Assembly: GCF_015207875.1 (NCBI RefSeq)
Contig: NZ_JADEVZ010000021.1
Span: forward strand, 1 to 64,000
From: Dolichospermum sp. LEGE 00240
GTDB taxonomy: Bacteria; Cyanobacteriota; Cyanobacteriia; Cyanobacteriales; Nostocaceae
Length of the DNA stretch: 64,000 nt
Direction of reading: 5' to 3'
How positions within the stretch are numbered: position 1 is the stretch's first letter; each line of letters opens with the position of its first letter. The notes beneath the pieces are model-generated. The model made no database searches, was not told the DNA's origin, and saw only the letters and a list, made by a program, of their open reading frames with translations. A program made the position numbers and the translations under genes. This document shows, piece by piece, positions 16,791 through 25,765 of the stretch.

Positions 16791-18302
16791 ATGAAAGAAG
16801 AGCTCAATATTTTAATTCAAGCTCAATACCCTTTAATCTACCTTGTGACCTCCGAGGAAGAGCGGGCAGAGCAGTCAATTTTTAAAGTTTCCCAAGATTT
16901 AAAACCCCAAAGACGAGTATATATTTGGACAGTAACTCACGGTATCGTCGAGTACGGTCAGCCCCGGAATACAACTCAACACAATACTGTTTCTCCCGAA
17001 GCAGCGATTGATTGGATTATTCGGCAAAAAGAACCCAGTATATTTATTCTTAAAGATTTACATCCCTTTATTGATGCGCCGGCAACAACCAGATCGCTCC
17101 GGGACGCGATCGCTAGTTTTAAAGGAACGCAAAAGAACATTATCTTAATGTCTCCTGTCCAGCAAGTTCCGATTGAATTAGAAAAAGAAGTTGTTGTTTT
17201 AGATTTTCAATTGCCTGACATGGCTGAGTTAAATAAAGTTTTAACTGCCCATCAAGAGCAAAATCGTGGACAACGGCTGACAACCGAGGCGCGAGAAAAG
17301 CTACTCAGAGCCGCTTTAGGTCTAACTAAAGATGAAGCTGAGAAAGTCTACCGCAAAGCACAGGTAACAACTGGGCGATTGACAGAAGATGAAGTTGATA
17401 TCGTCTTATCCGAGAAGAAACAACTCATCCGCCGTAATGGAATCTTGGAGTACATCGAAGAAGATGAAACCATTGATGCTGTTGGTGGCTTAGAAGAATT
17501 AAAAACCTGGCTGACCCAACGCTCTAACGCCTTTACAGAAAGGGCGAGAGAGTATGGGTTGCCCCAACCAAAAGGAATGTTAATTCTTGGTGTTCCTGGT
17601 TGTGGTAAGTCACTCATTGCTAAAACTACCTCCCGTTTATGGGGTTTACCAATTCTGAGATTAGATATGGGGCGGGTCTACGACGGCTCAATGGTGGGTC
17701 GAAGTGAAGCCAACCTGCGGAACGCCCTGAAAACAGCAGAATCAATTTCCCCCACGATTCTGTTTATTGACGAATTGGATAAATCCTTTGCGGGTAGCGG
17801 TGGTTCTGGCGATTCTGATGGGGGGACATCAAACAGAATTTTCGGCTCTTTCCTGACTTGGATGCAAGAAAAGAAATCTCCAGTTTTCGTTATGGCAACT
17901 GCTAACCGTGTAGAACGCCTACCTGGAGAGTTTTTGAGGAAAGGTCGCTTTGATGAAATTTTCTTTGTGGATCTGCCCACACCGGAAGAACGTCAGGATA
18001 TCTTTGGTATTCACCTGACTAAACGCCGGGAGGAAATTGCTAGATTTGATCTAGAACAACTAGCAAAAATGTCCGATGGCTTTTCCGGGGCAGAAATTGA
18101 ACAAGCGATCGTGGCGGCTATGTATGAAGCCTTCGCCCAAGATCGGGAGTTCACCCAATTAGATATTATTGCTGCATTAAAGTCTACTTTGCCGCTGTCA
18201 CGAACGATGCAAGAACAGGTCACAGCCTTAAGGGACTGGGCCAGACAGCGTGCTAGACCCGCAGCCTCCGCTGTCGCTGAATATCAGCGCATGGAGTTTT
18301 AA
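16791..18302 (+). CDS. ycf46: AAA+ ATPase Ycf46
   Basis: A 503-residue cytoplasmic AAA protein. The N-terminal 200 residues are the Ycf46-specific part (ELNILIQAQYPLIYLVTSEE at the start). The AAA module (about 225-430) has Walker A GVPGCGKS, Walker B ILFIDELDK, and the second region MATANRVERLPGEFLRKGRF with its arginine finger. A helical lid follows. Ycf46 is conserved in cyanobacteria and red-algal plastids; I recall a link to photosynthesis or carbon uptake, but a precise client is not known to me. It is followed by ycf35 on the same strand. Confidence 0.92.
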   Translation: MKEELNILIQAQYPLIYLVTSEEERAEQSIFKVSQDLKPQRRVYIWTVTHGIVEYGQPRNTTQHNTVSPEAAIDWIIRQKEPSIFILKDLHPFIDAPATTRSLRDAIASFKGTQKNIILMSPVQQVPIELEKEVVVLDFQLPDMAELNKVLTAHQEQNRGQRLTTEAREKLLRAALGLTKDEAEKVYRKAQVTTGRLTEDEVDIVLSEKKQLIRRNGILEYIEEDETIDAVGGLEELKTWLTQRSNAFTERAREYGLPQPKGMLILGVPGCGKSLIAKTTSRLWGLPILRLDMGRVYDGSMVGRSEANLRNALKTAESISPTILFIDELDKSFAGSGGSGDSDGGTSNRIFGSFLTWMQEKKSPVFVMATANRVERLPGEFLRKGRFDEIFFVDLPTPEERQDIFGIHLTKRREEIARFDLEQLAKMSDGFSGAEIEQAIVAAMYEAFAQDREFTQLDIIAALKSTLPLSRTMQEQVTALRDWARQRARPAASAVAEYQRMEF

Positions 18303-18445
18303 AAGCTTTCCTCTGCTGTTTGTCAGGGGGAAAGGTTAGTCACAAGGCTAACAGATAGAAAAAAGCCGTTCCCAAATCATGCGGCTTCGCTGAAAAAGAA
18401 CCGTTGTCGTTTTTCTCATCAATCTTCTTATTGGAGGAAACCCAA

Positions 18446-18796
18446 ATGTCTCACTTTAGCACTCTGCGTACCAAGATCACCGATGCCGAAATTCTCAAAT
18501 CTTCTTTGCGCGACTTAGGTATCAGCGTTAAGACTGAAGCTGATGTCCGTGGTTATAACGGTCAGCGTCTCCGTTCCGACATCGTTGCTGTATTGGAAGG
18601 CGAGTACGATCTAGGTTGGTCTCGTAACAGTGACGGTTCTTTTGACCTGATTGCTGACTTATGGGGTGTTGCTAAGAAGCACAACCAGACCGAGTTGATC
18701 AACTCTATCAATCAAAAATATGCCGTTAACAAGACTTTGGCTGAAGTAAAACAGCGCGGTCTGCAAAATGCCAATGTTAAGTTGGTATTGCAGTAA
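18446..18796 (+). CDS. ycf35: Ycf35 / DUF1257 family protein
   Basis: A 116-residue conserved cyanobacterial and plastid protein starting MSHFSTLRTKITDAEILKSS. The ATG at 18446 is set by a strong GGAGGAAA five bases upstream. The whole chain is the DUF1257 domain (LGISVKTEADVRGYNGQRLR; GWSRNSDGSFDLIADLWGV). The biochemical role is unknown. Codon use looks richer in C-ending codons than in neighbours, which suggests strong expression. A terminator follows at 18844. Confidence 0.9.
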   Translation: MSHFSTLRTKITDAEILKSSLRDLGISVKTEADVRGYNGQRLRSDIVAVLEGEYDLGWSRNSDGSFDLIADLWGVAKKHNQTELINSINQKYAVNKTLAEVKQRGLQNANVKLVLQ

Positions 18797-18843
18797 CAAT
18801 TTCTGTAGCACGTTCCCAAAGTGAAACGGGTTAACCTTCTAAT

Positions 18844-18865
18844 AAGCGGTTAGCCCGCTTTTTTT
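18844..18865 (+). terminator. Rho-independent terminator after ycf35
   Basis: Stem AAGCGG / CCGCTT with loop TTAGC, followed by six T residues. It lies 48 bp after the ycf35 stop. Confidence 0.85.
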
Positions 18866-18997
18866 ATGGGTAAATTTTCCATCAGAGTAGATACAACAAA
18901 AAAGTTGTGTTACAATCAAAATATATCATTATCATCTCATCTTCAATACGAGGAATGCCTATGTACACTGTAGTTAATAAAACAAGGATAAATAACA

Positions 18998-19432
18998 ATG
19001 ATCCCAAAGTTCGAGCAAAATGGAAATTTACCTGCTGGTATTCATCTTTCCACCTGGGAAGAAATTAAAAATGTTCTAGCTTTTAATGAACACCGTCAAC
19101 AACTTGTAGAAGGTATGAAAAGAGTTAGTGAAATATTAAAACAAGCAGGATGTAGTCGAATTTATATTGGTGGTAGTTTTGTTAGTAGAAAAACACATCC
19201 AAACGATTTTGATCTTCTATGGGATGATAAGAGTGTAGATTTTAAAATCTTACAATCTTTAGATATAAATTTATTTGATGCTGGCAGAAATAAAAGATTA
19301 GCGCAAAAAAAGACTTATGGAGGTGAAATTTTTGAAGCTTATCTTTATGCAAATGATTATGAAACTTTTATAGATTTTTTTCAAAAAGATAAGAATGGTA
19401 AAATTAGAGGAATTATTGCAATAGATTTGTAG
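18998..19432 (+). CDS. DUF6932-like nucleotidyltransferase-fold protein
   Basis: A 144-residue protein with IYIGGSFVSRKTHPNDFDLL near residues 55-74, which has the GGSF...DFD arrangement of the Pol-beta-type minimal nucleotidyltransferase fold (G-S then D-x-D). The C-terminal half has EIFEAYLYANDYETFIDFFQ. Small proteins of this sort sit next to a helix-turn-helix partner and are suspected of toxin-antitoxin or phage-defence roles; the XRE gene 76 bp downstream fits. Whether it transfers nucleotides is not shown by sequence alone. Confidence 0.65.
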   Translation: MIPKFEQNGNLPAGIHLSTWEEIKNVLAFNEHRQQLVEGMKRVSEILKQAGCSRIYIGGSFVSRKTHPNDFDLLWDDKSVDFKILQSLDINLFDAGRNKRLAQKKTYGGEIFEAYLYANDYETFIDFFQKDKNGKIRGIIAIDL

Positions 19433-19508
19433 AAAATTAACAAAAGAATATTACTCAAATTTGGGTAATATTCTTAACCAAGATTATGATTATACAAGGA
19501 GATTAGGC

Positions 19509-19943
19509 ATGATTTTAAATGAACGTCAATATATGATTACTAAAGCTGAGATTAAAAAATTTCAATCAGCTATAGAAAATTTGAAAAAAAAAGTACCTCC
19601 AGAAGATAATGAAAATGAAAAGCTACGGCATCAATCATATTTAGGGTCACTTAATGGTCAACTAGAAGAACTTTTAGACCAAGTGGAGGAATATGAAAAT
19701 CTCAAGGCAAGAAAAATACATAGGTTAGAATGTAAATCTTTGGAAGAATTACCAGAAGCATTAATTAAAGCGCGGATTTTTCGAGGTTTAACTCAGGAAC
19801 AACTAGCAAAAATTTTAAATGTGAAGGAACAGCAGGTACAACGTGATGAAGCTAATATGTATGCTAATTCTAGTTTCACTAAAATTTTGAAAGTTCAACG
19901 CGCCTTGGATATTGAGATTAGAGAGGAAGTAATTTTTAAATAA
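19509..19943 (+). CDS. XRE-family helix-turn-helix protein with coiled-coil N-terminus
   Basis: A 144-residue protein. Residues 1-85 are charged and helical, likely a coiled coil (FQSAIENLKKK; LGSLNGQLEELLDQVEEYE). The C-terminal third is an HTH_3/XRE fold: LIKARIFRGLTQEQLAKILN then VKEQQVQRDEANMY. The ATG at 19509 is chosen since AAGGAGATT lies eight bases upstream; a longer TTG form starts in intergenic-like sequence. It pairs with the preceding nucleotidyltransferase-like gene, plausibly as antitoxin and repressor. Confidence 0.72.
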   Translation: MILNERQYMITKAEIKKFQSAIENLKKKVPPEDNENEKLRHQSYLGSLNGQLEELLDQVEEYENLKARKIHRLECKSLEELPEALIKARIFRGLTQEQLAKILNVKEQQVQRDEANMYANSSFTKILKVQRALDIEIREEVIFK

Positions 19944-20071
19944 CTTTCTTAACGTCTGATTACAGTTTTGTATAAATAAATTTTGTAAATAAAAATTATT
20001 TATCTATAGTCTGATGTACTTGTAAAATATTCCAATAATAGTTACTAAGGTGCGTAATAGGATAAGAAATC

Positions 20072-20341
20072 ATGTGGGAAGTTTTTGGAGTATCTGTATT
20101 TGGGAAAGTAATTAATTATATTACTGATGATGTACTTTATGAAGCTGAAAAAGCTGTTACGATTTCAAAATTTGCACAGAAAGATGGTACTGTAGTTAAA
20201 ATTTGCAAAAACGTTATTGGACTTAACCATATTTTTCTAGCTGATAATCATGGATATCTAATTTTTGGTGGGTTTGTAAATTGGAGTAATTCAGGTAATC
20301 TGAAAAATGCAATAAATCGAATTAAAAATGAATTAACATAA
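20072..20341 (+). CDS. Small hypothetical protein
   Basis: An 89-residue protein not recognised. It starts with ATG, has ordinary codon use for this AT-rich region and no signal peptide. Pattern VVKICKNVIGLNHIFLADNH suggests a compact beta-rich fold. It sits in a toxin-antitoxin-rich stretch, convergent with an antitoxin-like gene 22 bp away. It could be an orphan module component or a chance frame. Confidence 0.45.
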   Translation: MWEVFGVSVFGKVINYITDDVLYEAEKAVTISKFAQKDGTVVKICKNVIGLNHIFLADNHGYLIFGGFVNWSNSGNLKNAINRIKNELT

Positions 20342-20362
20342 GTCAAATAAACATAAGATAGA

Positions 20363-20632
20363 TCAAAATTTAGCTTCGGAGCGGGTATTGTAAACAAGCT
20401 GGAGACATTTCTCAAAGTCATCACCTTGCCAAGTTCCACCAAATTGTAGCAAATCTTTGGCTTTAGATCCGCGTAATATTGGTTCTCCATCTTTTACAGA
20501 AATACTATTTGATTTAATAGCAGGGGTATTTATTTTGGTTTTGAGATATTCAAGATAGTCGAGGGTTTTTTCCAGAATAGGTTCTGGAGTATTTTCAATA
20601 GCTGCAATTAGCAGTTGTTTAATTGTGGTCAT
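20363..20632 (-). CDS. VapB/DUF2281-like antitoxin
   Basis: An 89-residue acidic protein beginning MTTIKQLLIAAIENTPEPIL with EKTLDYLEYLKTK, the typical N-terminus of cyanobacterial DUF2281-like antitoxins. The C-terminal half (DGEPILRGSKAKDLLQFGGT, then WQGDDFEKCLQ) would bind a toxin. No PIN or RelE gene adjoins, so it is an orphan. A partial duplicate lies at 21389-21541. Confidence 0.6.
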   Translation of the reverse strand: MTTIKQLLIAAIENTPEPILEKTLDYLEYLKTKINTPAIKSNSISVKDGEPILRGSKAKDLLQFGGTWQGDDFEKCLQLVYNTRSEAKF

Positions 20633-20652
20633 TTATTATTCTTAATTTGTTT

Positions 20653-20865
20653 GAATCAGGATGTCCAGGATTTGAGGATGTACAGGATTTTTTGATTTGA
20701 TTATCTTAGTCATTGATAATTTTGCTAGAATGTGAGAACTGATAGACACTAGGTAAATTTGAGGATTTATTGGTTGAATAATCGGACAAAATGATTTGGA
20801 TTATAATCTATCATATTAATCTTATCATCATCCTGTAAATCCTTAAATCCTGGATATCCTGATTC
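20653..20865. repeat. Inverted pair of the AATCAGGATGTCCAGGAT repeat
   Basis: GAATCAGGATGTCCAGGATT... at 20653-20688 is matched, inverted, by ...AATCCTGGATATCCTGATTC at 20830-20865, with about 140 bp between. Further copies are at 24113-24148, 36279-36314 and 40242-40277, a partial one near 24995-25008. Spacing and inversion suggest a MITE-like unit, or two solo copies. Confidence 0.75.
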
Positions 20866-20927
20866 AGACAATGATTATGTTGTACAGAAATAGCATAAAA
20901 TATAAACGGGGAGTGTGGTAATGAGAA

Positions 20928-21158
20928 ATGCCGAAGAAAATAAGAGAACTGAAGGCAATAGTAGCAAAAGTTGGGTATCTCCTTCAAGCAGGTAGAGGTA
21001 AAGGAAGTCATACTTATTGGAAACATCCTTTATTACCGGAAGAACCATTAACCATACCGGGAAAAGATGGAGATGATGCTCCGCTATATTTAGACAAAAA
21101 CATTCAGCGGGTGCTGAAAAAGCTGGAAGAACTAGAAAATAAGGAAGGTGAAGAATGA
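20928..21158 (+). CDS. hicA: HicA-family type II toxin
   Basis: A 76-residue protein. It has the HicA double-stranded-RNA-binding-like fold: start MPKKIRELKAIVAKVGYLL, then the catalytic His in GRGKGSHTYWKHP (about residue 29) and PLTIPGKDGDDAPL. HicA toxins are mRNA interferases. It overlaps the next gene by 4 bp, the standard translational coupling of hicAB. Toxin first, antitoxin second is the usual HicAB order. Confidence 0.88.
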   Translation: MPKKIRELKAIVAKVGYLLQAGRGKGSHTYWKHPLLPEEPLTIPGKDGDDAPLYLDKNIQRVLKKLEELENKEGEE

Positions 21159-21385
21159 CTTATCACTACAGCATGGTAATTCAATGGTCCCAAGAGGATC
21201 AACTTTTTTTAGTTCATTTACCTGAATTTCCCTGGCAGGAGTTTCATACTCATGGTAGAACTTATGAAGAAGCTGCGAGAAATGGTCAGGAAGTGATTGA
21301 AACTTTTGTTGAGATGCTGACTGAAGAGAATAAAGCATTACCAGAACCTAGAATGCTTCCTACACAACCGTTGCAGGTTGCCTAG
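21155..21385 (+). CDS. hicB: HicB-family antitoxin
   Basis: A 76-residue protein of the partially degraded RNase H-like HicB fold: MVIQWSQEDQLFLVHLPEFP, then HTHGRTYEEAARNGQEVIE. No C-terminal DNA-binding domain is visible, so it is the short form. Start overlaps the hicA stop. It would neutralise the HicA mRNA interferase. Confidence 0.88.
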   Translation: MTYHYSMVIQWSQEDQLFLVHLPEFPWQEFHTHGRTYEEAARNGQEVIETFVEMLTEENKALPEPRMLPTQPLQVA

Positions 21386-21388
21386 TTT

Positions 21389-21541
21389 AATTTGACGATA
21401 CTTTTTTAGAACTTAATGGCTGGAGACATTTCTCAAAGTCGTCGCCTTGCCAAGTTCCAGCAAATTGTAGCAAATCTTTGGCTTTAGATCCGCGTAATAT
21501 TGGTTCTCCATCTTGTACAGGAATACTGCTCGATTTAATGG
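21389..21541 (-). pseudogene. Truncated duplicate of the 20363-20632 antitoxin gene
   Basis: On the minus strand the segment encodes SIPVQDGEPILRGSKAKDLL and WQGDDFEKCLQ, nearly identical to the C-terminal half of the gene at 20363-20632. The N-terminal half is absent and the last residues differ (PLSSKKVSSN). This is a partial duplication. Confidence 0.75.
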
Positions 21542-21565
21542 GATTTACGTAAAAAAGACTACCGT

Positions 21566-23682
21566 ATGGAAATTGATACAGAAGCGATCGCTCATTGTCT
21601 TAACCAATCCTTAACCTTTGACGGCATTATTGCCAAAGTCTCTGTTAAAAATGATTGTCTCAAAATAGCCCTGGAGTCAGTAGCAGTTACAAAAAAAGAT
21701 CAACTGTTACCAGTTATCATGAGAGAAATAGCCAATTTCAAATTAACATCTATTAAAACTGTAAAAATTTACGGAAAACAAATCAAAACTTTTGATCCAA
21801 ATTGGTATCATAATTTTGATTTACAGCCAGAAAATAGCTCTGATTATTCTAAGTCCAGTAAATTTAAAAATCATAGAAAAAAATCTAATTATCAGGTAGA
21901 CATTTCCAAAATAAAAGTACCTCAAGCTGAATTTGAAGTTGCTTTAAAACAATGTTCAAAAACAGCTAACTCTGCTTACAATATCAGTTTAAAGTATGTT
22001 AAAAAAACCGAAGAAATCATCAAAGTATTGAACTATGATACAAGAGATATTAGTAATAAACTATTAAATCAAAAGGATGTTGATAGATTTGAATTTATTG
22101 ATGTTTTAAAAAAAATACAATTATATATTAAAACTTTTCAAACATCCTCTTAGAAGATTTAGTTATTTCTTTAGATAAGAAAAGAAAACATCTGACAAAT
22201 TTTACTGTTGCTTTATTTGGGAGAACGAAAGCAGGGAAAAGTACCTTACGAGAAACACTGACTCGCGGTAATGGTAGTACAATTGGCAAAGGTTCACAAC
22301 GCACTACTAGAGATGTAAAAGAGTATTTTTGGCAAGGTTTACGGTTACTTTATACACCTGGAATTGAGGCTTATCAAGGTGATGATGACACCAAAAAAGC
22401 TAATGATATTATTGATCAGTCTGATATTGTTTTGTTTTTAACCAGTGATGATTCTGTTCAACCTGGTGAATTTCAAGCAATGGCACAATTGCAGAAAATT
22501 AATAAATACTTTGCTGTAATTCTCAATGTTAAACATGATATTTCCAATGATTTAGAAGATTTACAGATGTTTATTGATATTCCAGAAATGGTATTTGATG
22601 AAGATAGATTATCACAACATAAACATCATATTAAAAATCATATTCAAGAATATTTGAATTGGCATACTATAGATATAGTTCCTATTCATGCTCAATCTGG
22701 ATTTTTAAGTACCAAAGAACAATATCAAAAGTATAGTAGTCAACTGTGGGAATTGAGCAAAATAGAAGAATTATATTCTTTAATTGCCTATCAAATTTAT
22801 ACTAATGGTCAAAATTTGCGATTATCAACTTTCTCTGATAGCTTAATTAGCTTTTTGACCGAAATTCAAGAAAAACTCTATCAAGCCCAGGAAGAATTAC
22901 ATAAGCAATTGAACTTGATGGTAGAGCAGAGAAAGAAGCTAAGAAATATATTTTTAGAAACACAAGAAGAAGGTAATCTTAAAATTCAATCTGAATGTAA
23001 TTCACTGTTTAATCAAATAGATGATCAGATAGGTAATTTTGTTGAGAGATATTCAGATATGGATATTAGCGCAAGAAAGCAAGAATGGCAGAAAATAGTT
23101 AATCAAAAAAATCTTGAAAAAGGAATGAAAGATGTCATAAATGAAATATTTAAAAAACTGGATGAAAAACTAAAGGAGTTTACACAAGAATATGAATATG
23201 ATGTCAATAATATTAAGATAGATATTGAAAACATTAAGATTAGCAATCTTAATAAAGGTGATACAGGAAAGTGGATAAAACGGTCAGGTGTAGCTGTTAG
23301 TGCTGTTGTTGGTGTTATTGCTCTAGCTACAAATTGGTGGAATCCAATAGGTTGGACTGTTGCAGCCGGATTATTTCATATAGGAGCTAATTTTGCTGGT
23401 GAGTGGAAAACTGGAGAAGATGATAAAAATCATAAAAAGGATGTTCAACAAGAAAAAGATTCGTTGAAAAAACAAGTATTTGAAAACAAACAATCAACTA
23501 TTAAATCATGCCAAGATTGTTTTTATGAAAGTATCAATAAATACGATTATCAAGTAATAGCTCAGGTTGATTTATATATACAGGGACTATTTGAAATTAA
23601 GGAAAAATTAGGTCATACTATTGCTGAAACTGTCAAAACTACGCAAGAACCTGAATCAGAATTTTCTAACTTTGAAGAATAA
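21566..23682 (+). pseudogene. Dynamin-like GTPase gene interrupted by a frameshift
   Basis: The first frame (21566-22153, 195 aa) starts with a cyanobacterial module (CLNQSLTFDGIIAKVSVKND; IKTVKIYGKQIKTFDPNWYH) and ends ...YIKTFQTSS. The next frame continues at once as NILLEDLVISLDKKRKHLTN and then the P-loop GRTKAGKST, the G3-like YTPG and a long helical region with a hydrophobic pair of segments (about SGVAVSAVVGVIALATNWWN, PIGWTVAAGLFHIGANF). Restoring one A in the CAAACATC at 22138-22145 would give YIKTFQNILLEDL and one protein of about 705 residues. Without that base the GTPase part lacks a start codon ahead of its P-loop. Membrane-remodelling is the family role. A sequencing error cannot be excluded. 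Confidence 0.75.
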
Positions 23683-23699
23683 CCATAGGAGAATTAAAA

Positions 23700-24039
23700 A
23701 TGTCAAATTTTCAATTTAATGCAAAAGCCAAAAAAGTTAATCAGCTTTGCCAAGAAACAATAGAAATTTTAGGAACAAGAATATCAAGAAAATCAGCGTA
23801 AACTACGTGAAGCTAGAACACAAGTAAGAGAAAAGTTCAGAAAGCTGGCTGAAGAAATGCGAAAAGAGTATGAGTCTAATATAGAAGAAGTTTTAACTTT
23901 CTATAATGATGAATTAAATGATATTGAAGCTAAAGAGAAAGATTTAAGAAATTCTGACCAGTCCAAACATGAGATATTAACTCAAATTGAGAATAAACGT
24001 CAGGAGATAAAACAGGATATTAAACAATTAATCAAGTAG
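23700..24039 (+). pseudogene. Coiled-coil partner gene of the dynamin-like GTPase, frameshifted
   Basis: An ATG preceded by TAGGAGAATT starts MSNFQFNAKAKKVNQLCQET and reads to a stop at 23799-23801. From about 23773 the +1 frame continues as EQEYQENQRKLREART and then EEMRKEYESNIEEVLTFYND to 24039, a charged coiled coil. Together they make an intact protein of about 112 residues if one frameshift near 23765-23775 is repaired. It follows the GTPase gene by 17 bp, so both belong to one decayed operon. Confidence 0.7.
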
Positions 24040-24112
24040 TATATCCCCGGCTTCTCAAATAATTCATCTATAACATGATAGGATTAATCAAAGAAGTTGG
24101 GTATATTTAAAC

Positions 24113-24148
24113 ATCCTGTAAATCCTTAAATCCTGGATATCCTGATTC
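24113..24148. repeat. Copy of the ATCCTGTAAATCCTTAAATC repeat
   Basis: Identical over its length, and beyond into GACAATGATTATG, to the copy at 20830-20865. The rest of 24040-24270 holds no gene. Confidence 0.8.
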
Positions 24149-24270
24149 AGACAATGATTATGAATACAAGTCTTCACCCCATGTAAAAATTTAAGTTATA
24201 ATAGGTGTAGCTGTGTATTAAGAACTTCACACTTCTTAAACAACATTGTCCAGTAAATATTACTATTACT

Positions 24271-24561
24271 ATGACTCTCAAAATGGCTAACACAATTAAT
24301 TTACAAATTCAATATATTACTAATGAAAACGGAGAAAAAACAGCCGTTATCTTGCCCATTGATCAATTTGAAAACCTCTTAAAAAATATTATTCAACTAC
24401 AGCCTAATAATGAAATTAAAAATCAAGAATTAACTAATAAAAATATTTGGGAAATTGCTCAAGAAATTACTGAAGATATTACAGAAGATGAACTTCAGCA
24501 ATTACCCCATGATGGAGCGCAACAGCATGATCATTATATTTATGGCATTCCTAAAAAATAA
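24271..24561 (+). CDS. Antitoxin-like protein upstream of a PIN toxin
   Basis: A 96-residue acidic protein. Its start IQYITNENGEKTAVILPIDQ resembles the Phd/YefM-type or DUF2281-type antitoxins with a small N-terminal DNA-binding sheet. A second ATG at 24283 is an equally possible start. The stop is 3 bp before the PIN-domain gene, so the two are coupled. Confidence 0.7.
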   Translation: MTLKMANTINLQIQYITNENGEKTAVILPIDQFENLLKNIIQLQPNNEIKNQELTNKNIWEIAQEITEDITEDELQQLPHDGAQQHDHYIYGIPKK

Positions 24562-24564
24562 TAT

Positions 24565-24972
24565 ATGAAAAAAATATTTGCTGATACTTTTTATTGGATA
24601 GCACTACTAAACCCCAAAGATGATTGGTATGATTCTGTTATTAAAGTGAGTCAATCTATTGCTAATTCCCAAATTATAACCACAGAAGAAGTATTAACAG
24701 AGGTACTAACATTTTATTCTAACTCTGGTAGTCGTCAAAGAAAACGAACTGTAAATTTTATCAAACAGATTATGAATAATCCCGCAGTTCAAGTTATTCC
24801 ACAAGATCATGAATCATTTGTAGCCGGATTAAATTTATATGAAAAAAGATTAGATAAAGGCTACAGTTTAACAGATTGTATTTCTATGAATACCATGAAT
24901 CAATTAGAAATTATTGAAGTATTAACTCATGATCAACATTTTACTCAAGAGGGTTTTATCATCTTATTTTGA
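24565..24972 (+). CDS. PIN-domain toxin (VapC type)
   Basis: A 135-residue PIN nuclease-like protein. Acidic residues in the expected places: FADTFYWIALL (Asp 6), TTEEVLTEVLTFY (Glu near 41-48), GYSLTDCISM (Asp near 104) and VLTHDQHF (Asp near 123). It should cut RNA in the absence of its antitoxin. The preceding gene is the likely partner. Confidence 0.82.
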   Translation: MKKIFADTFYWIALLNPKDDWYDSVIKVSQSIANSQIITTEEVLTEVLTFYSNSGSRQRKRTVNFIKQIMNNPAVQVIPQDHESFVAGLNLYEKRLDKGYSLTDCISMNTMNQLEIIEVLTHDQHFTQEGFIILF

Positions 24973-25108
24973 ATGCTCTGTTTACTTCTTTTTATCCTGT
25001 AAATCCTTACTCAGATATTAATGACGCAAAAAATAGCTTTTGCCATTATAATAGTTAAAATGCCTGTAAATAATTGTAATTCAGTGTTATTCCCGATAAT
25101 AACAAATT

Positions 25109-25765
25109 ATGAAAACATTCACTATTGGTCATTCCAATCATGCAATTGAAACATTTATCGAACTGTTACATCAACATCAAGTAACAGCCTTAGCTGACGT
25201 GCGTTCTAGTCCCTATAGTCGCCGATTTCCTCAGTTTAACCAATCAGCATTAAAAGCAGCCCTGAAAACCGCAAATATCGCTTATGTTCCCCTGGGAGAT
25301 AACTTAGGCGCTCGTCCCCGTGATAGAAACTGTTATGTAGATGGTATGGCTCGTTATGATTTAATTGCTGCAACAGAGGCTTTTAAAATCGGTTTAAATC
25401 GCTTAATTCAAGGTTCAGAAAAATATCAAATTAGTTTAATGTGTGCAGAACAAGATCCCATTGTTTGTCATCGAGCTATTTTGATTTGTCCACATTTGAA
25501 AAATGCTGGTTTAGAAATTCAGCATATTCATAAAAATGGAGATTTAGAAACAAATGAAGATTTAGAAAATCGGGTATTAAAACAGAATAATTTATATAAA
25601 GTTTTGTCTGATTTGCAAAATTCTGTTAAACAGCTTTCTCTATTCGATTTACAACCTATCCAAACCCTAGGAAAACCTCTTTCCCGTGCCGAGTTAGTAG
25701 AAAAAGCATATCAATTACAAAGTGAAAAAGTAGCTTATACAGAAACAACAGATGATGATGAATGA
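25109..25765 (+). CDS. DUF488 domain protein, first of a pair
   Basis: A 218-residue protein. It begins KTFTIGHSNHAIETFIELLH and carries the DUF488 landmarks ALADVRSSPYSRRFPQF and LMCAEQDPIVCHRAIL. The conserved Cys and CHR motif suggest a catalytic or metal site, but the activity is unknown. C-terminal residues 180-218 form an extra tail (FDLQPIQTLGKPLSRAELV). It overlaps the second DUF488 gene by 14 bp and is followed by a predicted nucleic-acid-binding gene. Confidence 0.82.
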   Translation: MKTFTIGHSNHAIETFIELLHQHQVTALADVRSSPYSRRFPQFNQSALKAALKTANIAYVPLGDNLGARPRDRNCYVDGMARYDLIAATEAFKIGLNRLIQGSEKYQISLMCAEQDPIVCHRAILICPHLKNAGLEIQHIHKNGDLETNEDLENRVLKQNNLYKVLSDLQNSVKQLSLFDLQPIQTLGKPLSRAELVEKAYQLQSEKVAYTETTDDDE

